Source: Aquipuribacter sp. SD81 (GTDB lineage Bacteria; Actinomycetota; Actinomycetes; Actinomycetales; JBBAYJ01). Taken from it: a stretch of 64,000 nucleotides of DNA. A program made the translations under genes and the position numbers. The stretch is taken from the NCBI RefSeq assembly GCF_037153975.1, contig NZ_JBBAYJ010000005.1, positions 107,312 to 171,311 of the forward strand. The letters are read 5' to 3'. This document shows, piece after piece, positions 43,539 to 51,798 of the stretch (position 1 is the stretch's first letter; every line of letters begins with the position of its first letter). The notes beneath the pieces were generated by a model, which saw only the letters and a program-made list of their open reading frames with translations, was not told where the DNA came from and searched no databases.

Positions 43539-44146
43539 GCGTCTGGCTCGCGCGGCCCGCGGACGGTGAACCACCCCAGGGCGACCTGCACCGTCGGTCC
43601 GATGAGCAGGGCGTAGGCGACCGTGCCGATCCCGACCGTGCCGCCGACCAGCCACCCGACGGCGAGCACCGTCAGCTCGATCGAGGTCCGCACGAGCCGC
43701 ACCGAGCGGCCCGTCACGCGCACGAGGCCCGTCATGAGCCCGTCGCGTGGGCCCGGCCCGAGCCCGGCGCCGATGTAGAGCCCGCCCGCGACGCCGTTGC
43801 CGAGGACGCCGCCGACGAGGAACGCGATCCGCCACGCGAGGTGCTCCGGCTCCGGCAGCAGCCACAGCGTGGCGTCGGCGGCGAGGCCGATGACGACGAC
43901 GTTGGCGACCGTGCCGACGCCCGGGCGCTGCCGAAGCGGCCACCACGCGAGCAGCACCAGGGCGCCGACCACGATGACGACGGTGCCGAAGGTGAGCCCG
44001 GTCCGCTCCGCGACGCCCTCGTGGAACACGTCCCACGGGTCGAGGCCGAGGCCCGAGCGGACCATGAGCGCCATCGTGGCGCCGTAGAGGACGAGCCCGG
44101 CGAACAGCTGCGTGAGGCGGCGGGCGCGAGGACGGGGGAGCAGCAC
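43436..44146 (-). CDS. YczE/YitT-type membrane protein
   Basis: A 236-residue integral membrane protein with five to six helices. VLYGATMALMVRSGLGLDPWDVFHEG and GLGPGPRDGLMTGL are typical of the YczE (YitT-like) family, whose transport substrate is unknown. Its divergent neighbour is a MocR-type regulator; published comparative work on MocR proteins describes YczR regulators next to yczE genes, which fits. The C-terminal 34 residues (Ser/Pro-rich) are antisense to the end of pheA. The start is GTG at 44146, inside or beside a long operator. Confidence 0.88.
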   Translation of the reverse strand: MLLPRPRARRLTQLFAGLVLYGATMALMVRSGLGLDPWDVFHEGVAERTGLTFGTVVIVVGALVLLAWWPLRQRPGVGTVANVVVIGLAADATLWLLPEPEHLAWRIAFLVGGVLGNGVAGGLYIGAGLGPGPRDGLMTGLVRVTGRSVRLVRTSIELTVLAVGWLVGGTVGIGTVAYALLIGPTVQVALGWFTVRGPREPDAQPPSSPASQRSASSKASPSVQSSTREVRPSALG

Positions 44147-44155
44147 GCACCCGAC

Positions 44156-44200
44156 TGTGCGGCACGGGTGGCCTTCCCATCCAGGGCCACCTGCCGCACA
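44156..44200. promoter_or_regulatory. Long inverted repeat between yczE and yczR-like genes
   Basis: Arm 44156-44173 (TGTGCGGCA, a 2-nt bulge, GGTGGCC) pairs with 44185-44200 (GGCCACC, TGCCGCACA) across an 11-nt spacer, 16 paired bases. It fills most of the 62-bp divergent gap and ends 9 bp before the regulator's GTG, as expected for an autoregulatory MocR site controlling both genes. Confidence 0.75.
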
Positions 44201-44208
44201 CTGGCCGG

Positions 44209-45651
44209 GTGCAGACCCGGATCGGTGCGCTCGCCCTGGGCCGCCTGCTCGGGGACGGGTGGCGCGGCAGTGGCCCCACGTACGCCGCCCTCGCGGCGCG
44301 GGTGCGCAGCCTCGTCCTCGACGGCCGTCTCCCGCTCGACGTCCGCGTCCCGTCGGAGCGTCAGCTCGCCGAGCAGCTGCAGGTGAGCCGCACCACCGTG
44401 ACCGCGGCCTTCGACTCGTTGCGCGAGCAGGGCTTCCTCCGCTCGCGGCAGGGCTCCGGGTCGTGGACGGCCGTGCCCGGTGGCGTGCGGCCGACGGGCG
44501 GCGCGATCGCCCCGCCCACGCCCGACGACGTCGCGCACGACGTCATCGACCTCGCCGCCGCGACGCTGCCGGCCGACGGGGTCGCCGTCCGCGCCGCGTA
44601 CGAGGCGGCGCTGCTCGAGCTGCCGCGGCACCTGCCCGGCGTCGGCTACGAGGCGGCGGGCCTGCCGGCGGCCCGACGGGCCGTGGCCGACGACCTCACC
44701 CGCCGCGGCCTGCCCACCGGCCCCGAGCAGGTCCTCGTCACCTCCGGCGCGGTGTCGGCGTGGTCGCTGCTGCTGCGCGTCCTCGCAGGGCCCGGCGACC
44801 GGGTGCTCGTCGAGCAGCCGACGTACCCGAACGCCCTCGAGGCGGCCCGCCGCAGCGGCGCTCGGCTGCTGCCGGTGCCGCTAGGGGGCTGCGGCGAGCC
44901 GCTGTGGGACGTGGACGCGTGGCGGGCGACGCTGCGGCAGGGCACGCCGCGGCTGGGCTACGTCATCCCCGACTGCCAGAACCCGACCGGCGGCGTCATG
45001 GACGACGACACCCGCCGCGCCGTCGTGGCGGCCGCGGAGGCCGTCGGGACCGTGCTCGTGTCCGACGAGTCCCTCGCCGACCTCCGGGCCGGCGGTACGG
45101 CCCCCCGTCCGCTCGCGACGTTCTCGGACTCCGTGGTGACGGTGGGCGGGCTGTCGAAGTCCGCGTGGGCCGGTCTGCGCCTGGGGTGGGTCCGCGCGAC
45201 GCACGACCTCGTCGACCGGCTCGTGGAGGCGCGGTTGTCGTGGGACCTCGGCACCCCGCTCCTCGAGCAGCTCGCCCTCGCCCACCTGCTCGACGACCCC
45301 GCCCGCGAGCGGCACGTGGCGGGGCGGCGGGCGCTGGTGGCGAGCCGGCGCGAGGCGTTCGAGGCGGCGCTCCGCCGGCACCTGCCGCACTGGCGCTACC
45401 GCCGCCCGCAGGGCGGGCTGTCGCTGTGGGTCGAGCTGCGCGACGGCTCGAGCACCGCGATGGCCGAGCGCGCGGCGGCGCACGGGCTGCGGCTCGCGGC
45501 CGGTCCCCGCTTCGGGGTGGACGGGGCCCTCGAGCGCTACCTCCGGCTGCCGTTCGTCGTCCCGGTCGAGCGGGTCGACGAGGCGGTCCGGCGGCTGGCG
45601 GCCCTGGCCGCCGACACACCCCGCGCCCGGCCGAGCCGCCTCGTGGTGTGA
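44209..45651 (+). CDS. MocR/GntR regulator with aminotransferase domain (YczR-like)
   Basis: A 480-residue fusion. The N-terminal GntR winged helix (about residues 20-90) contains VPSERQLAEQLQVSRTTVTAAF and GFLRSRQGSGSW. The C-terminal class I aminotransferase domain (about 115-470) has the PLP-lysine in VTVGGLSKSAWAGLRLGW (Lys at about residue 318) and YVIPDCQNPTG. MocR proteins use PLP as an effector rather than for catalysis. It diverges from the YczE-like membrane gene with a long palindrome between, so it should regulate that gene and itself. Confidence 0.92.
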   Translation: MQTRIGALALGRLLGDGWRGSGPTYAALAARVRSLVLDGRLPLDVRVPSERQLAEQLQVSRTTVTAAFDSLREQGFLRSRQGSGSWTAVPGGVRPTGGAIAPPTPDDVAHDVIDLAAATLPADGVAVRAAYEAALLELPRHLPGVGYEAAGLPAARRAVADDLTRRGLPTGPEQVLVTSGAVSAWSLLLRVLAGPGDRVLVEQPTYPNALEAARRSGARLLPVPLGGCGEPLWDVDAWRATLRQGTPRLGYVIPDCQNPTGGVMDDDTRRAVVAAAEAVGTVLVSDESLADLRAGGTAPRPLATFSDSVVTVGGLSKSAWAGLRLGWVRATHDLVDRLVEARLSWDLGTPLLEQLALAHLLDDPARERHVAGRRALVASRREAFEAALRRHLPHWRYRRPQGGLSLWVELRDGSSTAMAERAAAHGLRLAAGPRFGVDGALERYLRLPFVVPVERVDEAVRRLAALAADTPRARPSRLVV

Positions 45652-45668
45652 GCCGTGCGCACGGCGCC

Positions 45669-45674
45669 TAGGGT
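45669..45674 (+). promoter_or_regulatory. -10 element TAGGGT, leaderless start
   Basis: TAGGGT ends 6 nt before the GTG at 45681 of the SDR gene. Confidence 0.4.
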
Positions 45675-45680
45675 CGCCGG

Positions 45681-46469
45681 GTGGCACGCATCCTCGTGAC
45701 GGGCTCGACCGCGGGCATCGGGCTGGAGACGGCCCGGCAGCTGCTGGCCTCCGGGCACGGGGTGGTGCTCCACGCCCGGGACGACGCCCGGGCCGAGGCG
45801 GTGCAGGCGCAGCTGCGCACCGACGCCGGTGAGCCCGAGGTGGTCGTGGGCGACCTGACGTCGATGGCGAGCACGCGGCGCCTGGCCCTGGAGGTGGCGG
45901 AGTCGCGGCCGCTCGACGTCGTCGTGCACAACGCGGGCGTCGGCGCCTCCGACGAGCGGGTGCTCACCGACGACGGGCTCGAGCGCATCTTCCAGGTCAA
46001 CGTGGTGGCGCCGTACCTGCTGACGGCCCTCGTGCCGGCACCGGCGCGCCTGGTCTACCTGGCCTCCGGCACGCAGTCGCGCGGCGAGCTGCTCCTCGAC
46101 GACCTGCAGCACGACCCGGCACGCCGGGCCTGGGACGGCATGCAGGCGTACTCCGACTCCAAGCTCGCCGACGTCGTCCTCGCGCTCGCCGTCGCACGGC
46201 GCTGGCCGTACGTCGTGTCCAACGCCGTCGACCCGGGCTGGATCCGCACGCGCATGGGTGGGGCCTCGGCGAGCGGCGAGCCCGCCGAGGGCGCGGACAC
46301 GCCCGTGTGGCTGGCGACGAGCCAGGAGCCCGACGCGACCCTCAGCGGACGCTACCTGCACCGCCGGCGGGCGCTGGAGCCGAACCCGGCCGCGCGCGAC
46401 GAGGCCGTCCAGGAGGGTCTGCTCGAGACCCTCGCCGAGCTGACCGGGACGGGCCTGCCGAGCCGCTGA
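45681..46469 (+). CDS. Short-chain dehydrogenase/reductase
   Basis: A 262-residue SDR. The cofactor motif TGSTAGIG is at residues 7-14, the structural VHNAGVGA at about 76, the catalytic Ser in LASGTQS (about 130) and the catalytic pair in YSDSKLAD (Tyr at about 157, Lys at 161). It resembles the retinol dehydrogenase-like subgroup of actinobacterial SDRs. The substrate is unknown. Arg residues after the second strand (ARDDARA) favour NADP. Its stop is followed by a 51-bp gap to a convergent gene. Confidence 0.9.
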   Translation: MARILVTGSTAGIGLETARQLLASGHGVVLHARDDARAEAVQAQLRTDAGEPEVVVGDLTSMASTRRLALEVAESRPLDVVVHNAGVGASDERVLTDDGLERIFQVNVVAPYLLTALVPAPARLVYLASGTQSRGELLLDDLQHDPARRAWDGMQAYSDSKLADVVLALAVARRWPYVVSNAVDPGWIRTRMGGASASGEPAEGADTPVWLATSQEPDATLSGRYLHRRRALEPNPAARDEAVQEGLLETLAELTGTGLPSR

Positions 46470-46520
46470 CTGAGCCTCGGCCGCCCCCGGTCGGCTGCCA
46501 CCCCCGCCCCGCCTCCCCGG

Positions 46521-46949
46521 TCAGTCGCCCCGGGCCCTGCGGGTCTCGCGGTCGTTCGCCTTCTGCAGGGCGTCGACGAGCTCGTCCTTCGTCATGTCGG
46601 AGCGGCCGTGCACGTCGAGCTCCCGGGCCCGCTCCATGAGGTGCTCCTTGGTGGCGTTGGCGTCGACACCGCCCTTGGTCTCCCGGTCGGTGTCGACCCC
46701 ACCCTCGGCCTGGGCGTCGGACGGACCCGTCCGGCCGTCCTCCTTGGGCTCCCAGTGGTCGCCCGTCTTCTCGTGCGTGTGCTTGAGCGCGGCGTACGCC
46801 GTCCGGTTCGCGCGCTCCTCGTCGTCGTAGGACTCCATCGCGGAGTCGTGCGTCTTCGCGAACGTCCGCTGGGCCTTGTCGTCGCTGCGCTGCAGGGTGC
46901 TCGGCAGCTCGTCCTGCTTCGGCTCGCCGCTCCTCGTCGTCTTCGGCAC
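46521..46949 (-). CDS. ChaB family protein with Rho N-terminal-like domain
   Basis: A 142-residue protein in two modules. The N-terminal half (about 1-60) is ChaB-like: ELPSTLQRSDDKAQRTFAKT and DEERANRTAYAALKHTHEK. The C-terminal 40 residues match the Rho_N/SAP-like helix-extended-helix: TKEHLMERARELDVHGRSDM, then TKDELVDALQKAN. ChaB was named as a regulator of the ChaA antiporter, but the domain's role is unclear. The Rho_N part suggests nucleic acid binding. A strong ribosome site (ggaggaggt) precedes the GTG. It diverges from the DUF2252 gene across a highly structured 376-bp gap. Confidence 0.88.
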   Translation of the reverse strand: MPKTTRSGEPKQDELPSTLQRSDDKAQRTFAKTHDSAMESYDDEERANRTAYAALKHTHEKTGDHWEPKEDGRTGPSDAQAEGGVDTDRETKGGVDANATKEHLMERARELDVHGRSDMTKDELVDALQKANDRETRRARGD

Positions 46950-47062
46950 GTCGTGACCTCCTCCGGTCCGCTCCGGTCCTGTGCCAGGAGGGGTACCCGC
47001 ACGTCGGCCGCACCATGCGGTCCGGGTGGCGCCGCGGCAGGTGGTGGGGTGCCGGGCGCTCG

Positions 47063-47195
47063 CGACGCGGGCTGGGTACGGCCCTCCGACACGCCGGGGG
47101 CGCCGCGCAGGAGCCAGCACTCGTCGCACCGTGACGAGTGCTGGCTCCCGGGCGCCGTGGGCGGCGTGTCGCACCCCCGGAGCCAGCCCACGTCG
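47063..47195. repeat. 133-bp interrupted palindrome in a gene-free gap
   Basis: Two 63-bp arms (47063-47125 and 47133-47195) around a 7-nt centre pair at 49 of 63 positions without gaps. The conserved blocks are the inner 16 bp (GGAGCCAGCACTCGTC with its complement, perfect), a 9-10-bp block CGACACGCCG, and outer GGGCTGG and CGACG. The intervening positions are diverged. It lies in the 376-bp stretch 46950-47325 between two divergent genes, which otherwise holds no open frame that I believe, only this element and the hairpin at 47254. Confidence 0.85.
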
Positions 47196-47253
47196 AGACG
47201 GCTCGCGACCCCTCCAGCTGGCCAGCCGTGGCGCGGCGCCCTCGGCGGCAGAG

Positions 47254-47279
47254 CCGTGGCCGCGAGGTCGCGGCCACGG
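47254..47279. repeat. Perfect 12-bp hairpin upstream of the DUF2252 gene
   Basis: CCGTGGCCGCGA (47254-47265) pairs perfectly with TCGCGGCCACGG (47268-47279) across 2 nt. It lies 46 bp before the ATG at 47326, so it could be a 5' leader structure or an operator. Confidence 0.65.
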
Positions 47280-47325
47280 TCGCCGTGCGGTCGCGGTGCG
47301 GTGACCCTGCTGCGATCGTCGCCGG

Positions 47326-48903
47326 ATGGCCGCCTCCCGCTCGTCCCGCTCGTCGCCCGCCTCGTCCCGCTCGTCGCCCGCCTCGTCCCGCTCCTCGTCG
47401 TCCTCGACCCGCTCGTCCTCCTCCTCCTCGTCCTCCTCGTCGTCGCGCGCGAAGCCCCGCTCGACGCCCGCGTCGCGGACCCGGCCGGTCACGACCGACG
47501 AGGCGGAGCCGCGCGAGCAGCGGTCGTTCGTCGAGCTCGACGGTCGCGACCGCAGCGCGGACTACCGGCGCTGGGCCGAGTCGCGCGCGGCCGGGGACGT
47601 GCTGACGAGCCCGGTCCTCCTGCGCGGGCAGGCGCGCCGCGAGCACGTGCGCCGCACGCTGCTGGAGGACCACCGGGCGCGCATCAACAACCGGCCGCAG
47701 GGCGCGCAGCGCAAGTTCGACACCCTCGCCTCCGACCCCTTCACGTTCTTCCGCGGCACGGCGCTGCTGTACTACCGGGACCACGGCGGCACTGACGGCC
47801 ACCTGCCGGTCGTGCTCACCGTCGGCGACGTGCACCCCGAGAACTTCGGCGTCATGCCGAACTCCGACGGTGCCCCCTTCTTCGGGGTGAACGACTTCGA
47901 CGAGGCGTGGGCGGCGCCCTTCAGCTACGACGTGCGGCGCGGGGCGGTCGGCTTCTGGCTCGTGGCGCAGCGCAACACCGGGGACCGCGACACGTGTCGC
48001 CGGGTCGTCCGTGCCTTCGTCGACGGCTACCTCGGCGGGCTGCGCGCCTTCGCGGAGGACGACCGCTCGAGCACGTTCCAGTTCCGGCTCGACAACAGCC
48101 CCAAGGTCGTCCGCCGGATGATCGAGGAGGCCGTCGACGAGCGCGCGGACTTCCTCGCGAAGTACGTCGACCTGCAGACCTCGTCGTTCAGGCCATCACG
48201 CAAGCGGGTGCCGCACTCCTCGCACGTCGACGAGTTCCAGGACGTCGTCGACCGCTACGTCGCCGACAACGACCTGGGGACGGTGCCGCGGCCCGACGAC
48301 TTCTTCACCGTGCTCGACGTCGCCCGCAAGAAGGGCAGCGGCACCGGCAGCCTCGGTCTCGACCGGTACTGGATCCTGCTCCAGGGCTGGGGCGAGGAGC
48401 CCGACCGCTGCGTCGTGCTCGAGCTCAAGCAGGCCCGCCGCTCCGCGCTGTACGGGCTCGTGCCCCCGAACGACCTCACGCACCGCCACGAGGCCGACGG
48501 CGAGGCCCAGGGCCGCCGCATCGTGACGGCGCAGCAGGTCCACCTCGTCAACGGGGACGCCCTGTACGGCTACGTCGACGTGGGTGGGACCAGCTTCCTC
48601 GTGCGCGAGCGCAGCCCCTACAAGTACGAGGCGGAGACCAAGGGGCTCTCACCCAAGCAGCTGCGCCGCTACGCGGGCGTCTGCGGGCAGGCCCTCGCGC
48701 AGCCGCACGCCCGCTCCGACGAGGAGACCGGCATCCTCGAGGGCAGCGCGGAGCACCTCATCCTCGCCTCGCTGCAGCCGGAGCTGTTCGTCGACGACAC
48801 CCTGGCGTTCGCCGAGGAGGCCGCGGCGCGCGTCCACGAGGACTTCGACCACTTCCGCCGGGACCACGCCCTCGGCGCGTTCCGCTACTGGGACGTCGCC
48901 TGA
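47326..48903 (+). CDS. DUF2252 family protein with Ser-rich N-terminus
   Basis: A 525-residue protein. The first 45 residues are almost only Ser, Arg and Ala (runs of up to 11 Ser), encoded by a 21-bp tandem DNA repeat (47338-47400). The DUF2252 domain covers about residues 70-520: NRPQGAQRKFDTLASDPFTFFRGTA, LTVGDVHPENFGVM, NDFDEAWAAPFSYDVRR and VLELKQARRSALYG. The GDVHPENF and NDFDE motifs resemble the catalytic loop and metal site of kinase-like phosphotransferases; the substrate is unknown. No other start is available in frame after the Ser-rich tract except inside the domain. Confidence 0.9.
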   Translation: MAASRSSRSSPASSRSSPASSRSSSSSTRSSSSSSSSSSSRAKPRSTPASRTRPVTTDEAEPREQRSFVELDGRDRSADYRRWAESRAAGDVLTSPVLLRGQARREHVRRTLLEDHRARINNRPQGAQRKFDTLASDPFTFFRGTALLYYRDHGGTDGHLPVVLTVGDVHPENFGVMPNSDGAPFFGVNDFDEAWAAPFSYDVRRGAVGFWLVAQRNTGDRDTCRRVVRAFVDGYLGGLRAFAEDDRSSTFQFRLDNSPKVVRRMIEEAVDERADFLAKYVDLQTSSFRPSRKRVPHSSHVDEFQDVVDRYVADNDLGTVPRPDDFFTVLDVARKKGSGTGSLGLDRYWILLQGWGEEPDRCVVLELKQARRSALYGLVPPNDLTHRHEADGEAQGRRIVTAQQVHLVNGDALYGYVDVGGTSFLVRERSPYKYEAETKGLSPKQLRRYAGVCGQALAQPHARSDEETGILEGSAEHLILASLQPELFVDDTLAFAEEAAARVHEDFDHFRRDHALGAFRYWDVA

Positions 48904-49379
48904 GACGTCGGTCGGGGCCGGGCCGTCGGGCCGCCGGTGCGCCACAGCAGAACGCCGGCGAGGAGAAGCGCCACCCCCGCCAGGTCCCACGCGAGGTCGT
49001 AGGGGAGCAGATCGACGCCGTAGCGGACCTGGTGCAGCCCCAGCACCTTGTGGTGCACGACCCCGTCGAACAGCTGGAACGCCCCACCTCCCACGAGGAC
49101 GCCGGCCCACCAGCGCCGCCACGACCAGCCCGGGCGCCGCGACAGCAGCAGCCCCCACGTCGCCGCACCGACGACGAGCACCAGCGAGGCGCTGTGCAGC
49201 ACGCCCTCCCACAGCCGCGAGGCCAGCGGTGTCGACAGGTCGTACAGCGTGTGCCAGCCCAGCAGCTGGTGGAACACCACCTGGTCCAGGCCGGCGACGA
49301 GACCCAGCCCGAGCAGCAGGCCGGCTCTCGGCACGCCGCGGCGGGTGGCGCGGGCGTCGAGGGGTGCGGGGGCCGTCAC
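48885..49379 (-). CDS. DUF2243 family membrane protein
   Basis: A 164-residue protein with four predicted helices (about 18-36, 58-80, 88-108 and 128-145). The family pattern is GLVAGLDQVVFHQLLGWHTLYD, GGAFQLFDGVVHHKVLGLHQVRYG and YDLAWDLAGVALLLAG; the many His residues in or near the helices suggest metal or haem binding. Function unknown. The last 19 bp overlap the 3' end of the convergent DUF2252 gene. GTG start at 49379. Confidence 0.88.
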   Translation of the reverse strand: MTAPAPLDARATRRGVPRAGLLLGLGLVAGLDQVVFHQLLGWHTLYDLSTPLASRLWEGVLHSASLVLVVGAATWGLLLSRRPGWSWRRWWAGVLVGGGAFQLFDGVVHHKVLGLHQVRYGVDLLPYDLAWDLAGVALLLAGVLLWRTGGPTARPRPTSQATSQ

Positions 49380-49416
49380 TCCCGTCGTGTACCCGCCCGG
49401 GGACGCCTGACGCGAC

Positions 49417-50460
49417 TCAGGGGGCGAGCGCGACGAGCGAGCCGGGCCGCAGCGTGACCTCGATCCGCGTCACCTCGCCGACGACGTCGCCGTCGACCTG
49501 GGCCTCGGTGCCGCGCGGGCACTCCACGGCGACGTTGCGCTGCGAGCGCAGCACCTCCACGTCGGGGCCGCGGGCGTCGCGCCGGCTCACGAGCCGGCCG
49601 AGCTGCACGAGCAGGCCGAGGTGGCTGCGCGGTGTCGCGACCACGGTCTCCATCACCCCGTCGTCGGGCTGGGACTCCTCGAGCAGCCGCAGGCCGCCGA
49701 CCAGCACGCCGCACGTCACGACGAGCAGGGAGCGGACCGCGGTCCGGTCGACGCCGTGCTCCTTGAGCGACACCGACACGTCGTCGAGGTCGTCGGCGTA
49801 GCGGACGCGGATGGCGTTGCGGCGCAGCGCCTTCGCGCCGGAGACGATGTAGGCGAGCCAGCCGGCGCGCTTCTTCATGTCCTCGTCGACCCCGGCCATG
49901 ATGTCGGCGTTGAGCCCGATGCCGAGCCCGACGAGCGACAGCTCGCTGCTGCGGCTGCCGTCCGGGCGCGTGAGGGTCGCCTCCATGACGTCGACGTTGC
50001 GGTGCCGCCCCTCGTCGATCATGCGCACCGCCTCCTGGCGGCTCGTGTGGCTGACGCCGAGGGCGCGCGCGAGGAGGTTGCCCGTCCCCGCGGGCAGGAT
50101 CGCCAGCGGCGTCGAGGTGCCGACGAGCGCGCGGGCGACGGCCCGGACCGTCCCGTCCCCACCGGAGACGGCGACGACGGACGCGCCCGCCTCGAACGCC
50201 TCGCGGGCCTGCTTCGCGCCGGTCTCCTCCGCCGTGGTCTCCCACCAGCGCGCGTCGTCCCAGCCGTTGCGTCGCGTGACCTCGGCGACCTCGCGGCGCA
50301 GCTCGTCCATGTCGGACTTCACGGGGTGGGCGATGACGGCGATCCAGCGGTGCGGCGCCCCGGCGTCCGCGGCGCCGGGCCGGGCGCCCGAGTCGTGCGG
50401 CGACGCGCCGGCGCCCGGGTCGGTTGCCTGGTCCGCGCCGTCGGGCGTCTCCTGCTCCAC
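49417..50460 (-). CDS. Diacylglycerol/lipid kinase family protein (DagK/YegS type)
   Basis: A 347-residue kinase. The nucleotide-binding motif is VAVSGGDGTVRAVARAL (about residues 95-111), followed by LAILPAGTGNLLARALG and the GLGIGLNADIMAGVDEDMKKRAGWLAY block. An N-terminal 40-residue Gly/Ala/Asp-rich tail precedes the catalytic domain. Such enzymes phosphorylate diacylglycerol or related lipids at the membrane. The GTG at 50460 is 6 nt after a TACGCT element, consistent with a leaderless transcript, back to back with serS. Confidence 0.92.
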   Translation of the reverse strand: MEQETPDGADQATDPGAGASPHDSGARPGAADAGAPHRWIAVIAHPVKSDMDELRREVAEVTRRNGWDDARWWETTAEETGAKQAREAFEAGASVVAVSGGDGTVRAVARALVGTSTPLAILPAGTGNLLARALGVSHTSRQEAVRMIDEGRHRNVDVMEATLTRPDGSRSSELSLVGLGIGLNADIMAGVDEDMKKRAGWLAYIVSGAKALRRNAIRVRYADDLDDVSVSLKEHGVDRTAVRSLLVVTCGVLVGGLRLLEESQPDDGVMETVVATPRSHLGLLVQLGRLVSRRDARGPDVEVLRSQRNVAVECPRGTEAQVDGDVVGEVTRIEVTLRPGSLVALAP

Positions 50461-50466
50461 GCTCGG

Positions 50467-50472
50467 AGCGTA
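50467..50472 (-). promoter_or_regulatory. -10 element TACGCT, leaderless start of the lipid kinase gene
   Basis: On the minus strand TACGCT ends 6 nt before the GTG at 50460. The same hexamer serves serS on the other strand (50505-50510). Confidence 0.5.
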
Positions 50473-50504
50473 GTGCCGTGACCGTCCGCCACCTCGGTCG
50501 TGCG

Positions 50505-50510
50505 TACGCT
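50505..50510 (+). promoter_or_regulatory. -10 element TACGCT, leaderless start of serS
   Basis: TACGCT ends 7 nt before the GTG at 50518. There is no room for a T-box leader. Confidence 0.5.
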
Positions 50511-50517
50511 CGCCGGT

Positions 50518-51798
50518 GTGATCGACGTCAAGGTGCTGCGCGAGGACCCGGCGAGCGTGCGGGACAGCCAGGTGCGCCGCGGCTCCGACCCCGCCACCGT
50601 CGACGCCGCGCTCGCCGCCGACACCGCGCGCCGGGAGGCCGTCGGCGCCTTCGAGCGCCTCCGTGCCGAGCAGAAGTCCTTCGGCAAGCGCGTCTCGGCC
50701 GCACCGAAGGACGAGAAGGCCGCGCTCGTGCAGCAGGCCAAGGCGCTGTCCGACGACGTCAAGGCGGCGCAGGCGCGCGCGGAGGAGGCGGAGACCACCC
50801 TCGACGCCGCGCTGCGCAGGATCGACAACCTCGTGCTGCCGCAGGTGCCCGCCGGCGGCGAGGCCGACTTCGCCGTGCTCAAGGAGGTCGGCACCCCGCG
50901 CGACTTCGCCGCCGAGGGCGTCGTGGACGCCGACGGCGCGGTGCCGGACCACCTCGCCGTCGCCGAGGGCCTGCGGGCGATCGACGTGCGGCGCGGCGCG
51001 AAGGTGTCGGGCAGCCGCTTCTACTTCCTCACCGGCCCCGGCGCGCGCCTGGAGCTCGCGCTGCTCGGCCTCGCGATGGACACCGCCGTCGAGGCGGGCC
51101 TCACCCCGATGATCACGCCGACGCTCGTGCGCCCGGAGGTCATGGCCGGGACCGGCTTCCTCGGCGAGCACGCCGCGGAGGTGTACCGGCTCGAGGCCGA
51201 CGACCTCTACCTCGTCGGCACGAGCGAGGTCGCGCTCGCGGGCTACCACTCCGACGAGATCCTCGACCTCGCCGACGGTCCGCTCCGCTACGCGGGCTGG
51301 TCGGCGTGCTACCGGCGCGAGGCCGGCAGCCACGGCAAGGACACCCGCGGCATCATCCGCGTCCACCAGTTCCACAAGGTCGAGATGTTCACCTTCTGCG
51401 AGCAGGCCGACGCCGAGGCCGAGCACGAGCGGATGCTCGCGCTGGAGGAGGGCATGCTCGGCGCGCTCGGGCTGCCGTACCGGGTCATCGACGTCGCCGC
51501 GGGCGACCTCGGCTCGAGCGCGGCCCGCAAGCTCGACTGCGAGGCGTGGCTGCCCTCGCAGCAGCGCTGGCTGGAGCTCACGAGCACGAGCAACTGCACG
51601 ACCTTCCAGGCCCGTCGTCTCGGCGTGCGCGTGCGCGGCGAGGACGGCACCCGCCCCGTCGCGACGCTCAACGGCACGCTCGCGACGACCCGCTGGCTCG
51701 TCGCGCTGCTGGAGAACAACCAGCAGGGCGACGGCTCGGTCGTGCTGCCGCCCGCGCTCGCCGCCCGCCTCGGCACCGACGTGCTGGCGCCCGCGTGA
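50518..51798 (+). CDS. serS: Seryl-tRNA synthetase
   Basis: A 426-residue class II synthetase. The N-terminal coiled-coil arm that grips the tRNA is at about residues 28-105. Class II motifs: motif 1 [20 protein letters not shown], motif 2 [22 protein letters not shown] and motif 3 [33 protein letters not shown] is the serine-binding region. The length and motif order match bacterial SerRS. It overlaps the HAD phosphatase gene by GTGA, so the two are co-translated. Confidence 0.97.
   Translation: MIDVKVLREDPASVRDSQVRRGSDPATVDAALAADTARREAVGAFERLRAEQKSFGKRVSAAPKDEKAALVQQAKALSDDVKAAQARAEEAETTLDAALRRIDNLVLPQVPAGGEADFAVLKEVGTPRDFAAEGVVDADGAVPDHLAVAEGLRAIDVRRGAKVSGSRFYFLTGPGARLELALLGLAMDTAVEAGLTPMITPTLVRPEVMAGTGFLGEHAAEVYRLEADDLYLVGTSEVALAGYHSDEILDLADGPLRYAGWSACYRREAGSHGKDTRGIIRVHQFHKVEMFTFCEQADAEAEHERMLALEEGMLGALGLPYRVIDVAAGDLGSSAARKLDCEAWLPSQQRWLELTSTSNCTTFQARRLGVRVRGEDGTRPVATLNGTLATTRWLVALLENNQQGDGSVVLPPALAARLGTDVLAPA

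Noticed and set aside
46608..47795. 395-codon plus-strand frame across the ChaB gene and the structured gap
   Set aside because: Its repeated LVPLVARLVP part is the Ser-rich repeat in another frame, and the rest is antisense to the ChaB gene.
50461..50517. T-box or leader for serS
   Set aside because: Only 57 bp separate two divergent genes and both have leaderless -10 elements.
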